This document shows, piece after piece, positions 42,775 to 51,547 of a DNA stretch of 64,000 bases. A program made the position numbers and the translations under genes. The notes below the pieces were generated by a model. It ran no database searches and was not told where the DNA came from. It saw nothing but the letters and a program-made list of their open reading frames with translations. The stretch comes from JAQUTK01 sp963677415 (GTDB lineage: Bacteria; Bacteroidota; Bacteroidia; Bacteroidales; JAQUTK01): positions 1-64,000 of the forward strand of contig CAXXFJ010000022.1 in assembly GCA_963677415.2 (NCBI GenBank). The letters are read 5' to 3'. Within the stretch, counting starts at the first letter, position 1. Every line of letters begins with the position of its first letter.

Positions 42775-43990
42775 AAGATTTATAGAGAATATGAAGCGAG
42801 TAAAAGGGTATTTGCAGAAGAGAAAGAAGATAGTAGCCCTTGTTACTATTCTCGTTCTTTGCGCGGGTACGTTCTTTTATATTACCCGTTTTTCCGGTTT
42901 CGGATCAAGGTTTGAGATCTGTGATGATCTTGGTGGCAATATTTTCCCTTCGGTTATCCTTTCTCTTGCAACAACCGACGAACTGGTGATCAAGCCTGCT
43001 GATTCTGTGTATGTAGGTAACCCTAAGTCGTGTATTTCAGTAAAGATAAAATCATACAGACCCAACTCGAAGGTACGTATCATAATCTCCGGTAGTCCTT
43101 TCTTTGAAGAGTCAATATCAGAGTTTGTACTTGAGAAAGCCTGGACATCCTATCAGGTTTATCCGGATATAGTGTGGAAATATGAAGCACTGAAGGATAA
43201 TAACCAACCTATTCCTGTCAGTATCTCCATGCAGGTTGAGTTGAATGGTGACGATATTGGACAGCGTGTACGCACTTTCTCTGTACGTAGTATCAATGAG
43301 TGTCTGCTCGGTTACCGTGATGCCAACAGAAAGTTTCATGATACCGGAATCTTTTTCGCCGCTTATGTAAATGAAGAGCATCCAATGATAGATCAGCTAC
43401 TCCGTGAAGCGTTGGATAGTCGTATTGTTAACCGTTTTATGGGTTATCAGAGTAGTGATACGCAGTATGTTGACAAACAAGTCTATGCCTTATGGTATGT
43501 ATTGCAGTCTCGCAAATTTAAATATAGTTCGGTCTCCAATTCAAGTCTCTCCTCCAATGTCGTCTATTCACAGCGTGTACGTACGCTGGACAATTCGCTT
43601 GAGTTTTCTCAAATAAACTGTGTGGATGGAAGTGTGTTGTTCGCCTCGCTGTTAAAGGCTATCAATATTGATCCAATTCTTGTAAAGACTCCGACTCATA
43701 TGTTTGTCGGCTATTACCTGGATAAGGAGCATAAGAAACTGGATTTTCTGGAAACCAGTATTGTAGGTGATGTAAATCTGGAGGATTACTTTCCGGCTCA
43801 GAAACTGGATTCGACAATAGTGGGGAAATCCCGTGGTCAGGTATCGAAATATACGTTTGTGAAATCCAAAGAGTATGCCAATCTGCAATATCAAAAGAAC
43901 ATAGTGAAGTTGAGGAGTCACGAGCCATTTTATATGTTTCTGGAGATCTCCAAAGATATACGGCGAAAGATCCAACCGATTGGCAGATAA
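42767..43990 (+). CDS. Membrane-anchored protein with transglutaminase-like core
   Basis: This 407-aa protein has one N-terminal membrane helix ('KIVALVTILVLCAGTFFYIT', residues 21-40) and the rest presumably periplasmic. A beta-sandwich-like region (50-180) precedes a domain with a plausible Cys-His-Asp triad: C285 in 'QINCVDGSVLFASLLKAINI', H311 in 'TPTHMFVGYYLD' and D326 in 'KLDFLETS'. The spacing and context match the transglutaminase/cysteine-protease fold. No substrate is known. It overlaps the end of cca by 8 bases and closes with a strong terminator. Confidence 0.75.
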   Translation: MNKRFIENMKRVKGYLQKRKKIVALVTILVLCAGTFFYITRFSGFGSRFEICDDLGGNIFPSVILSLATTDELVIKPADSVYVGNPKSCISVKIKSYRPNSKVRIIISGSPFFEESISEFVLEKAWTSYQVYPDIVWKYEALKDNNQPIPVSISMQVELNGDDIGQRVRTFSVRSINECLLGYRDANRKFHDTGIFFAAYVNEEHPMIDQLLREALDSRIVNRFMGYQSSDTQYVDKQVYALWYVLQSRKFKYSSVSNSSLSSNVVYSQRVRTLDNSLEFSQINCVDGSVLFASLLKAINIDPILVKTPTHMFVGYYLDKEHKKLDFLETSIVGDVNLEDYFPAQKLDSTIVGKSRGQVSKYTFVKSKEYANLQYQKNIVKLRSHEPFYMFLEISKDIRRKIQPIGR

Positions 43991-44034
43991 CAAAAGAAAG
44001 CCCCGCATCATTGTGATACGGGGCTTTCTTTTGT
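43990..44034. terminator. Bidirectional terminator, 16-bp perfect stem
   Basis: ACAAAAGAAAGCCCCG (43990-44005) and CGGGGCTTTCTTTTGT (44019-44034) are exact complements around a 13-nt loop. It sits between convergent genes and serves both. Confidence 0.92.
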
Positions 44035-44042
44035 TATAGTTT

Positions 44043-45629
44043 TTATTTCAAGTCTTTCTCTTCTTTGGGATCGATTTCATTGCGATCTTTGTCGAAGAAC
44101 TGATACTCCAGATAGGCTAGTTTCTGATTTGGAATTACTTTGATTCCCAAACCATATTTAATCTTCCACTGGGTTTTCAGCGAGATGACTCCTTTGTTGA
44201 TATAGGCTGCGATGTACGGATGTACATGCAGACTGAATTGCTTGATCTGAAGCGTTTCAATCATATATTCGATCTTGTTTTCCAACACGTCTGTAAACAA
44301 TAGAGAGGGCTGTATTTCACCTTTTCCGTGACAAGTAGGACATTCTTCAGAAGTTGTAATCGTGAGTTCGGGACGAACTCTCTGTCTGGTTATCTGAAGT
44401 AATCCGAACTTGGACAATGGCAAAATGTTGTGGCGTGCCCGGTCGTTGGCCATGTTATCACGCATCCGGTCAAACAGTTGTTGCCGATGCTCTGCCGATG
44501 CCATGTCAATAAAGTCTACAATAATGATACCTCCCAAATCCCTCAATCGCAATTGACGGGAAATCTCATTGGCTGCCAATAGATTAACATCGATGGCATT
44601 TTCTTCCTGGCCGCTGGATACTCTGGAACGGTTACCACTGTTTACATCAATAACGTGCAATGCTTCTGTGTGCTCAATAATCAGATATGCGCCACCTCTG
44701 AAAGATACCGTTTTGCCAAACGAGGATTTAATCTGCTTGGTAATTGCAAAATGGTCAAAGATGGGCTCGTCTTCCGAATAGAATTTGACGATAGGAGCGC
44801 TGCTCGGCGAGATCAGGGTGACATAATTCAATACCTCATTATATACATCCTTGTCATCTATATAGATGCTCTGGAAGGAGGGATTGAAGATATCACGGAT
44901 GATACCGACTGTACGACCGGTCTCTTCAAAGATCAAAGAAGGAGTCTTTTTACTCTTTTGTATCCGTATGACGGAATCTTCAAATTCTTTGACGAGAACC
45001 TTTAGTTCGTTGTCCAGCTCTGCTACTCTCTTTTCTTCGGCTACGGTACGCACAATTACACCGAAATTCTTCGGTTTAATGCTTTGAATTAATTGTTTTA
45101 ACCGGGCTCTTTCTTCTGCCGATTTAATTTTTTGTGATACCGAGACTTTGTCTGTGAAAGGGATGAGCACTAAGAAACGTCCTGCGTAAGAGAGTTCAGC
45201 TGAGAGTCTCGGACCTTTGGTTGAGATCGGCTCTTTAGCTATCTGAACGACCACTTCCTGACCAACTTTCAACATTTCGGCTATCGAGCCGCTTTTGTCT
45301 GATTCAGGGAGGAGTGCAAACTTTTGCAGGGAAAGGGGCCTCTTTCTGTCGCTCAACAATTGTTTCATGAACTTGTTGGTGGACTGGAACTGAGGACTTA
45401 GATCCAAATAATGAAGAAAAGCATCTTTTTCATAGCCTACATCGACAAAAGCTGCATTCAAACCGGGCATAAGTTTTTTGACTTTTCCCAGATAAATGTC
45501 GCCCACAGAGAATGATATATTCCGAGCCTCAATCTGTAATTCTACAAGATTTTTATCTTCAAGAATAGCAATCGAGACCTCTTTGGGCTTAACTTCTACG
45601 ATTAATTCACTGTTCACTGATGTTTTCAA
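44043..45629 (-). CDS. rng: Ribonuclease G/E family endoribonuclease
   Basis: This 528-aa protein is the length of RNase G, without the long RNase E tail. 'VGDIYLGKVKKLMPGLNAAF' and 'VDVGYEKDAFLHYLDL' make the S1 domain. Catalytic metal Asps lie in 'LHVIDVNSGNRS' and 'IIIVDFIDMAS', and the zinc-link Cys pair in 'SEECPTCHGKG'. It processes rRNA and starts mRNA decay. Genes for a COX24-like ribosomal protein and HU stand upstream on the same strand, a linked set common in Bacteroidetes. Confidence 0.96.
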   Translation of the reverse strand: MKTSVNSELIVEVKPKEVSIAILEDKNLVELQIEARNISFSVGDIYLGKVKKLMPGLNAAFVDVGYEKDAFLHYLDLSPQFQSTNKFMKQLLSDRKRPLSLQKFALLPESDKSGSIAEMLKVGQEVVVQIAKEPISTKGPRLSAELSYAGRFLVLIPFTDKVSVSQKIKSAEERARLKQLIQSIKPKNFGVIVRTVAEEKRVAELDNELKVLVKEFEDSVIRIQKSKKTPSLIFEETGRTVGIIRDIFNPSFQSIYIDDKDVYNEVLNYVTLISPSSAPIVKFYSEDEPIFDHFAITKQIKSSFGKTVSFRGGAYLIIEHTEALHVIDVNSGNRSRVSSGQEENAIDVNLLAANEISRQLRLRDLGGIIIVDFIDMASAEHRQQLFDRMRDNMANDRARHNILPLSKFGLLQITRQRVRPELTITTSEECPTCHGKGEIQPSLLFTDVLENKIEYMIETLQIKQFSLHVHPYIAAYINKGVISLKTQWKIKYGLGIKVIPNQKLAYLEYQFFDKDRNEIDPKEEKDLK

Positions 45630-45717
45630 ATTTATTGTACTAAATGAAACGCAAAGAACAAACCTCTCCGATCAGACTTTGAAGTTTGTTCTTTATTTTA
45701 CTTTAGAAGCACAAGAC

Positions 45718-45807
45718 TTATTTCTTCTTATGTCTGTTTTTCTTTAGTCTCTTTTTGCGCTTGTGAGTAGACATTTTATGTCTCTTTCTTTTTTTTCCGC
45801 TTGGCAT
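45718..45807 (-). CDS. 29-aa basic AURKAIP1/COX24 (mS38-like) ribosomal protein
   Basis: The minus-strand frame reads MPSGKKRKRHKMSTHKRKKR, then LKKNRHKKK and stop, so 15 or more of 29 residues are Lys or Arg. This is the AURKAIP1/COX24 domain, whose mitochondrial relative mS38 sits in the small ribosomal subunit; the Bacteroidetes proteins are taken as ribosomal (compare bS22). It lies 35 bases after the HU gene and 88 before rng. Too short for most gene finders, but the sequence pattern is unmistakable. Confidence 0.88.
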   Translation of the reverse strand: MPSGKKRKRHKMSTHKRKKRLKKNRHKKK

Positions 45808-45841
45808 TACTTAATCTCCTATTTTAAATATATAACCTTGA

Positions 45842-46114
45842 TTATTTCTTGTTGATTGTAAACGACTTGGCCGGTTTGAATGCCGGGATGTTGTGAGCGG
45901 GTATCACAATTGTCGTATTCTTTGAGATGTTACGAGCCGTTTTTTCTGCTCTCTCTTTTACAATGAAGCTGCCGAATCCTCTTAGATATACATTTTCTCC
46001 AGAAGATAAAGAATCCTTTACTGTTTCCATAAAAGCTTCAACAGTAGAAAGAACAGTTGCCTTGTCAACGCCTGTGCTCTTTGAAATTTCGTTCACAATG
46101 TCTGCTTTAGTCAT
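45842..46114 (-). CDS. HU-family nucleoid DNA-binding protein
   Basis: This 90-aa protein has the normal HU length. 'MTKADIVNEISKSTGVDKAT' is the helical dimer part. 'ENVYLRGFGSFIVKERAEKT ARNISKNTTIVIPAHNIPAF' contains the beta-arm with the Arg-Asn-x-x-x-Pro-like tip, and 'FKPAKSF' the end. It bends DNA without sequence preference and dimerises. A -7 box (reverse of CAAAGATA, 46159-46166) lies upstream, and the gene heads the HU/COX24/rng row. Confidence 0.96.
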   Translation of the reverse strand: MTKADIVNEISKSTGVDKATVLSTVEAFMETVKDSLSSGENVYLRGFGSFIVKERAEKTARNISKNTTIVIPAHNIPAFKPAKSFTINKK

Positions 46115-46276
46115 TTCTATAAAATTATTTCGTTAAACATACCATTTTAATTGAGCTGCAAAGATATACTTTTTTTCTCTCATTGCTAAAGCTTTCTTAT
46201 TTTTTTCTGCAAAAATGCTCCTCTTCAGCCATTTTTCAAGTAGTTTTGTAAGCTCAAAAATCATTAATTTGAAATA

Positions 46277-47377
46277 ATGCTAAAACAAGAACCTTCTGAT
46301 ATACTGATTCCTGCAGAATTTGTACAGGAATTTAGAGAGACTTTAAGTGTCTGGTTTGAAGAGAATAAAAGGACGTTGCCATGGAGAGAGATAAATGATC
46401 CTTACCTTATCTGGATTTCTGAGATTATACTTCAGCAAACACGGGTTGCACAAGGCATGGATTATTATCTGAGGTTTGTCAGGCGTTTTCCTGATATTCA
46501 TTCTTTGGCAGTTGCCGGGGAAGATGAAGTGCTTAAATACTGGCAGGGTTTGGGCTATTACAGTCGAGCCCGTAATCTCCATCAGGCAGCGCAATTTATG
46601 ATGGATCGGTTTGGCGGACAGTTCCCCACCTCTTATATCGATGTTCTCTCTTTGAAAGGTGTTGGTGAATACACTGCTGCTGCGATTTGTTCTTTTGCTT
46701 ACAATGCTCCCTTTGCGGTGGTCGATGGTAACGTTTATCGTTTCCTTTCCCGACTCCTGGGCATTGACAAACCGATTGATTCCTCTTCCGGAAAGAAGTT
46801 TTTTTCAGAGTTAGCCCAACTGCTTCTTGATAAGCAATCTCCCTGTGCTCATAATCAGGCAATGATGGAGATGGGTGCGATACAGTGCGTTCCTCTTTCA
46901 CCTACCTGTACTCAATGTCCTTTTGCCAACCGTTGCTATGCTTTATTCCATTCGAGTGTCGATCAGTTGCCGGTTAAACTTCACAAGACAAAAACACGTG
47001 CACGCTACTTTGCCTATTTCTTTCTGTCGCAGGGAGAATCACTTTATATTCATAAGCGGATTGGCAATGATGTGTGGAAGAATCTATATGAGTTGCCACT
47101 CGTTGAGACTGAAGTCCCCTGTGATGAGGCTTTTCTTTCCAATGCCGAACCAGTAAAACAATGGTTGGGAGGTGCGCAGCTCTCTTGCCCAAGTTATCAG
47201 ACGAAGCATATTCTTTCTCATCAGGTGATTCATGCTTCCTTTTATGAAATTGAACTATCTGAGCAGGTTGAGGTTGAAGGCGCTCTGAAGATTAGCAAAG
47301 ATGAACTTAACTGCTATCCGGTTTCAAGACTGATTCATCTGTTTTTGGAAAATAGACATGGGGAATTGCTCGTCTGA
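46277..47377 (+). CDS. mutY: A/G-specific adenine glycosylase
   Basis: This 366-aa base-excision repair enzyme removes A opposite 8-oxoG. 'SEIILQQTRVAQGMDYYLRF' and the HhH 'LKGVGEYTAAAICSFAYNAP' are present, and the catalytic Asp is in 'FAVVDGNVYRFLSRLLGID'. The 4Fe-4S cluster motif C-x6-C-x2-C-x5-C reads 'CVPLSPTCTQCPFANRC'. The C-terminal NUDIX-like 8-oxoG recognition domain is present ('LYIHKRIGNDVWKNLYELPL'). A long hairpin follows the stop. Confidence 0.96.
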   Translation: MLKQEPSDILIPAEFVQEFRETLSVWFEENKRTLPWREINDPYLIWISEIILQQTRVAQGMDYYLRFVRRFPDIHSLAVAGEDEVLKYWQGLGYYSRARNLHQAAQFMMDRFGGQFPTSYIDVLSLKGVGEYTAAAICSFAYNAPFAVVDGNVYRFLSRLLGIDKPIDSSSGKKFFSELAQLLLDKQSPCAHNQAMMEMGAIQCVPLSPTCTQCPFANRCYALFHSSVDQLPVKLHKTKTRARYFAYFFLSQGESLYIHKRIGNDVWKNLYELPLVETEVPCDEAFLSNAEPVKQWLGGAQLSCPSYQTKHILSHQVIHASFYEIELSEQVEVEGALKISKDELNCYPVSRLIHLFLENRHGELLV

Positions 47378-47389
47378 CATTGAAAATAG

Positions 47390-47430
47390 AATCTCCCTGA
47401 GCAATAGCCGTGTTATTGCTTAGGGAGATT
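47390..47430. terminator. 17-bp hairpin after mutY
   Basis: AATCTCCCTGAGCAATA (47390-47406) pairs with TATTGCTTAGGGAGATT (47414-47430) with one mismatch and a 7-nt loop. No strong T-run follows, so termination is likely but not certain; it could also protect both convergent mRNAs. Confidence 0.65.
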
Positions 47431-47458
47431 AGAGTAACTTCCTTCCTGTTTGAAAAGA

Positions 47459-48082
47459 TTATTGCTGATCGCTTTTCTTCTCTTTCTTTGCAAGCATGAT
47501 GATGTTATACACAAACTCTACGATCCATGCTTCAGAAAACCCCAGTGTTTCTTTGTACTTACGCACGTTGCCCGCTGTTTTCTGTACATCGACAGCCTTG
47601 AAACTAGTTTTAGTCAGAATATCATGAATGGTTTTCTCTGTCATTCCCCGCAATACACTTTTGAAGATCGAAGGAACCCTGAATTTCCATTGCATCAGGT
47701 TGCCCATCAATAACAGGAGGTCATTCGAGAAACCTTGAAACTGAAAGAAATACGTGTTGAGGCTGTTGATGTTTTTGCAATTCTTCTTTACTGATCCTTC
47801 AATTTCAGTGAAGAAAGCGTCTGACATACCATAATATTGTGATAATATCTTACGTGAACGCGACTTTTCTGCCACACCCACTTTGCCGTTGACAGTGGTT
47901 ACTCCCATGGTCCGCTTGAACTTTGCCAGGTCAGGTAAGTAATTAAGATTGGTAATTCCCAGCTGTAGAGCCATTACTGACTGGAGATAGATGCGGATCA
48001 GAGTTACATATTCTTCTGTGTTACCTTTTGCATCAAGTCCATTGTCGTCTTTATTCTTGAAGATTTTAGAAAGCAGATTCAT
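47459..48082 (-). CDS. Hypothetical cytoplasmic helical protein
   Basis: The start at 48082 (MNLLSKIFKNKDDNGLDAKG) gives 207 residues; the frame is open 64 codons further up, but that part is low in coding character. The protein is mostly helical and soluble, with no signal peptide. Noted stretches are 'EYVTLIRIYLQSVMALQLGI', 'RKILSQYYGMSDAFFTEIEG' and 'YKETLGFSEAWIVEFVYNII'. I do not recognise a family. It lies between mutY (convergent) and DPP IV (divergent). Confidence 0.75.
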   Translation of the reverse strand: MNLLSKIFKNKDDNGLDAKGNTEEYVTLIRIYLQSVMALQLGITNLNYLPDLAKFKRTMGVTTVNGKVGVAEKSRSRKILSQYYGMSDAFFTEIEGSVKKNCKNINSLNTYFFQFQGFSNDLLLLMGNLMQWKFRVPSIFKSVLRGMTEKTIHDILTKTSFKAVDVQKTAGNVRKYKETLGFSEAWIVEFVYNIIMLAKKEKKSDQQ

Positions 48083-48303
48083 TCTTTTGTCTGTTTTATT
48101 TGATTGTATATATTTAAACCGGGGCGAAATTCGGCAAAACAGGCGAAACATACAAGAGATAGAGTGAAAAGTTACGAACAATCTTCTGCAAAGAGACAAA
48201 AAACTGAAAGTATTAGAAATGTTTTTCTGCCATTCATGAAATAGTATTACTTTTGAAGTTAAATGTATAGTCATAGATGACCAGTGATTTTAATACTAGT
48301 TAG

Positions 48304-50541
48304 ATGAAGAAATATAGATCAAACCTGATCCTATCCGCTCTTATTTTATGCGGAGGAATATTTGGAGTACAGGCGCAATTGCCGCTTACGTTGGAACGTG
48401 TAGTACAAGGAGGTATTATCCAGACTACCGGTATGGGGAGTCTAAGCTGGCTGAAAGATGGTGAGCGATATTCAGCCATAGAAAAAAACAAAAATGGAGC
48501 GACCGAGATTGTTGCTTATACTGCAATGGATAATGTCCGTCAGGTTCTGGTGCCTGATTCCCTACTAATTAATAAGGAGACTAAACAATCGCTTCAGGTG
48601 CGAAGCATCTCCTGGAGCTCTGATAATAGTAAGATTCTCATCTATACAAATACACGCAGGGTATGGCGGTATGACACCCGGGGTGATTACTGGGTGTTGT
48701 CTCTCACAGATCATTCGCTTCGGCGTTTGGGCACAACCCTACCCGAATCATCCCTGATGTTTGCCAAGTTTGCACCCGATGGTACCAAGGTTGCATATGT
48801 TTCGGGAAATAACTTGTATGTGGAAGAGCTGGCAACCGCTCAGATTCTTCCGCTCACTACGGATGGCAATAATCACATTGTCAATGGTACATTTGACTGG
48901 GTATATGAAGAGGAATTTGACTGTCGCGACGGTTTCTGCTGGAGCCCGGATAGTAAGTTCATTGCTTATTGGCAGTCTGATACGGAGGGCACAGGCGTCT
49001 TTGATATTATCAATAATGTTGATTCACTCTATCCGAAAATTAAAGAGTTTCCGTATCCTAAGGCGGGGACACTTAATTCTGCGGTTAAGATCGGAACAGT
49101 CTCCGTTTCCGGCGGCCCAACTACCTGGTTGCCTATTCCGGGTGATCCCCGCAATAATTACCTTCCCCGCATGGAGTTTATCCCGGATAGCAACGAACTT
49201 TTGATTCAGCAGATGAATCGTCAGCAGAATACCAATAAGGTATGGGTTGCTACGATCAGTTCATCAGCACTTCGTTTGATTCTTACAGAAACCGATACTG
49301 CCTGGTTGGATGTGAATAACAATATCAAGTGGCTGAAAGGCAATCGTTATTTCACATGGGAGAGTGAGCGGAGTGGCTACCGTCATCTCTATCGTGTGAG
49401 CCGTGACGGTAAAGAAATCATTCCGATCACAAAGGGTGACTTTGATTACATTGCACCTGTAGGAATGGATCAGGATAAAGGATGGGTCTATTTCATTGCT
49501 TCCCCGGACAATTTCACACAACGTTATCTCTACCGGGCTTCACTCAATGGTAAAGGTAAAATAGAACGTCTGAGTGCGGACAACCAAGCCGGTCAGCACA
49601 GTTATAACATGTCACCCACAGGAAAATGGGCGGTGCATACATATAGTAATGCAGCTACCCCTCCGGTGATTGATATGGTTTCTTTCCCGCAACTCAAGTC
49701 TGTGCGTGTGATTACTGACAATGCCAAAGGGCTTGAGCAATACAAGACGCTCGGAGTCTCTCCCAAGGAGTTTGTCAAAGCGACTTCCGGCGAACTCACC
49801 CTGGATTGCTGGATGATCAAACCCATTGGTTTTGACTCTACCAAAAAATATCCGGTAATCATTGAAGTGTATGGTGAACCCGCCTCCTCAACCGTGCAGG
49901 ATGTATGGCAGGGAGGTGATTTGTGGAATCAGTACATGGCCAATCAGGGATATATTGTCATTAGTATCGACAATCGTGGAGCAAACGTGCCCAGAGGCAG
50001 AGAATGGAGGAAATGTATTTATGGAGAGGTAGGCACGTATGCCAGTGAGGACCAGAGCCGGGCGATTCAGGATCTGGGTCGACAATATTCCTTCATTGAT
50101 CTTTCCCGTATTGGTATTACCGGATGGAGTGGAGGAGGCAGTCAGACACTCAACTGTATGTTTCGTTATCCAAATGTGTTTCATACCGGTATAGCTGTCG
50201 CTTTCGTTGCCGATCAGAAGTTGTATGACACCATCTATCAGGAGCGTTACATGGATACACCACAAAATAATCCGGAGGGATATAAGAAAGGTTCGCCGAT
50301 CAGTCATGTCTCAGGCCTCAAAGGTAACCTGCTTCTTATGCATGGTACTGGTGATGATAACGTTCATTATCAGAACTGCGAACTTCTGGCCAATGAGCTC
50401 ATCCGTCAGGGGAAGATATTCTCCGAGGTATCCTATCCGATGCGAAGTCATGGCATCAGTGAAGGTGCAGGAACATCCTTGCATGTGCGCAAAACGATGG
50501 AAGCTTACTGGCTGAAGAACCTTCCTGCTGGTGCCCGCTAA
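48304..50541 (+). CDS. Dipeptidyl peptidase IV (S9 family)
   Basis: This 745-aa protein has a signal peptide (MKKYRSNLILSALILCGGIF GVQAQ). The N-terminal DPPIV_N beta-propeller contains 'FDWVYEEEFDCRDGFCWSPD', with the Glu pair that binds the substrate amino terminus. The C-terminal hydrolase has Ser609 in 'GITGWSGGGSQTLNCM', Asp685 in 'HGTGDDNVHYQN' and His716 in 'RSHGIS'. It removes Xaa-Pro dipeptides from peptides in the periplasm or at the surface; in gut species such enzymes also act on host incretins. A TACTTTTG box lies at 48248-48255. Confidence 0.95.
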   Translation: MKKYRSNLILSALILCGGIFGVQAQLPLTLERVVQGGIIQTTGMGSLSWLKDGERYSAIEKNKNGATEIVAYTAMDNVRQVLVPDSLLINKETKQSLQVRSISWSSDNSKILIYTNTRRVWRYDTRGDYWVLSLTDHSLRRLGTTLPESSLMFAKFAPDGTKVAYVSGNNLYVEELATAQILPLTTDGNNHIVNGTFDWVYEEEFDCRDGFCWSPDSKFIAYWQSDTEGTGVFDIINNVDSLYPKIKEFPYPKAGTLNSAVKIGTVSVSGGPTTWLPIPGDPRNNYLPRMEFIPDSNELLIQQMNRQQNTNKVWVATISSSALRLILTETDTAWLDVNNNIKWLKGNRYFTWESERSGYRHLYRVSRDGKEIIPITKGDFDYIAPVGMDQDKGWVYFIASPDNFTQRYLYRASLNGKGKIERLSADNQAGQHSYNMSPTGKWAVHTYSNAATPPVIDMVSFPQLKSVRVITDNAKGLEQYKTLGVSPKEFVKATSGELTLDCWMIKPIGFDSTKKYPVIIEVYGEPASSTVQDVWQGGDLWNQYMANQGYIVISIDNRGANVPRGREWRKCIYGEVGTYASEDQSRAIQDLGRQYSFIDLSRIGITGWSGGGSQTLNCMFRYPNVFHTGIAVAFVADQKLYDTIYQERYMDTPQNNPEGYKKGSPISHVSGLKGNLLLMHGTGDDNVHYQNCELLANELIRQGKIFSEVSYPMRSHGISEGAGTSLHVRKTMEAYWLKNLPAGAR

Positions 50542-50589
50542 CCAATTGATATTTCAAGAATGAACAAATAGATTGTAAAATAGAAAACT

Positions 50590-50871
50590 ATGGATTACAA
50601 GATTGTACATCGTCCGGAGAAGAGTCGTTTTGAAACGGAAGAGGAATGTGTGATTGCCTATGTGGACTATCTTGTGAAAGGAAATTCTTTCGATATTGTT
50701 CACACAATAGTGCCTAAGCCACTGGAAGGAAGAGGTGTGGGCACCTCGTTGGTACGCTCCGCCTACCAATATGCTATTGACAATGGATTAAAACGAGAGG
50801 CAACTTGTCCATTTGCTTCCATCTGGCTAAAGCGTCATCCTGAATATGATAATGAAGACTTGTTTGATTGA
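50590..50871 (+). CDS. Small GNAT-like acetyltransferase (YidJ/COG2388 type)
   Basis: This 93-aa protein belongs to the minimal GNAT family (Gcn5-related, about 90 residues). 'FDIVHTIVPKPLEGRGVGTS LVRSAYQYAIDNGL' has the acetyl-CoA loop (R-G-x-G-x-S) and helix. 'CPFASIWLKRHPEYDNED' is the standard end, with the Cys-Pro and 'hPey' motif. The acceptor is unknown. It lies 48 bases after DPP IV and may be read through from it. Confidence 0.9.
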   Translation: MDYKIVHRPEKSRFETEEECVIAYVDYLVKGNSFDIVHTIVPKPLEGRGVGTSLVRSAYQYAIDNGLKREATCPFASIWLKRHPEYDNEDLFD

Positions 50872-51089
50872 CACTCAGTCCGGATCGTGCCACACTCCCC
50901 ATACATGACCTATTTTACAGTAATAATCTGCTCTTCCGGACTATTTCCCGGAGGTGCAATGACACTTCTAAATACTACTCCCTGCTAATAGCTTTGGTCA
51001 GTATCTTACTTCACTTTTGTTCCCGTATTCAACCATATTCTGAGATCTAAACCATCAAAAAAGGTTAAATACGAGGCTTTATAGAAAAT
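50872..51089. other. Intergenic region, no gene seen
   Basis: About 220 bases separate the acetyltransferase and the BlaI-type operators. A 60-codon plus-strand frame (50868) lacks coding character. No RNA gene was recognised. Confidence 0.45.
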
Positions 51090-51090
51090 A

Positions 51091-51124
51091 ACTAAACATT
51101 TAGTTTGAAAACTAAACTATTAGT
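51091..51124. promoter_or_regulatory. Twin BlaI-type operators
   Basis: Two dyads, ACTAAACATTTAGT (51091-51104) and ACTAAACTATTAGT (51111-51124), share the form ACTAA-N4-TTAGT and start exactly 20 bases apart, about two turns of the helix. They overlap the -33 box and spacer of the promoter of the following BlaI-like gene, so binding would block polymerase: clear autoregulation by inference. Confidence 0.75.
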
Positions 51125-51134
51125 TATATGTTTG
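51104..51134 (+). promoter_or_regulatory. Promoter of the BlaI/BlaR1-like operon
   Basis: TTTG (51104-51107), a 19-base spacer and TATGTTTG (51127-51134) match the Bacteroidetes consensus closely. The coding start at 51160 lies 25 bases downstream. Confidence 0.75.
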
Positions 51135-51159
51135 CATCGTGAAACATAAAGAAAGAAAT

Positions 51160-51540
51160 ATGATGGCAGAAAACAAAGAACTAACTAAGGTTGAGTTGCA
51201 ACTTATGAACGTCCTCTGGAATATAAAAGAGGGCTTTGTGAATGATATTCTGGTTGAGCTTCCCGAACCGAAGCCGGCTTATAATACAGTATCGACTTTT
51301 ATGCGAATCCTTGTTTCTAAGGAGTTTGTCGGTTACACCAGCTTTGGTAAGAGTCACCGCTACTATCCTTTGATTACCAGGGAAGCATATATGGATTCCT
51401 ATCTGACCGGAGTAAAGAATACCTTCTTCAGAGGCTCTTTTGCTTCGATGATTTCATTCTTTGCAGAAAAGGAGAAACTCTCCTCCAGAGAGATAAAAGA
51501 GATTGTAGAGATTCTTGATGATAACAAAAACCAAAATTGA
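51160..51540 (+). CDS. BlaI/MecI/CopY-family transcriptional repressor
   Basis: The start at 51160 (MMAENKELTKVELQLMNVLW) gives 126 residues. The winged helix covers residues 8-80, with 'VNDILVELPEPKPAYNTVST FMRILVSKEFVGYT' the DNA-reading unit of this family. The C-terminal 40 residues form the dimer helices. In known systems the partner BlaR1/MecR1 cleaves the repressor to free the promoter. The gene carries its own two operators upstream and is directly followed by the sensor-protease gene at 51548. The inducer is unknown; no beta-lactamase gene is present in the window. Confidence 0.93.
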   Translation: MMAENKELTKVELQLMNVLWNIKEGFVNDILVELPEPKPAYNTVSTFMRILVSKEFVGYTSFGKSHRYYPLITREAYMDSYLTGVKNTFFRGSFASMISFFAEKEKLSSREIKEIVEILDDNKNQN

Positions 51541-51547
51541 ATCAACT

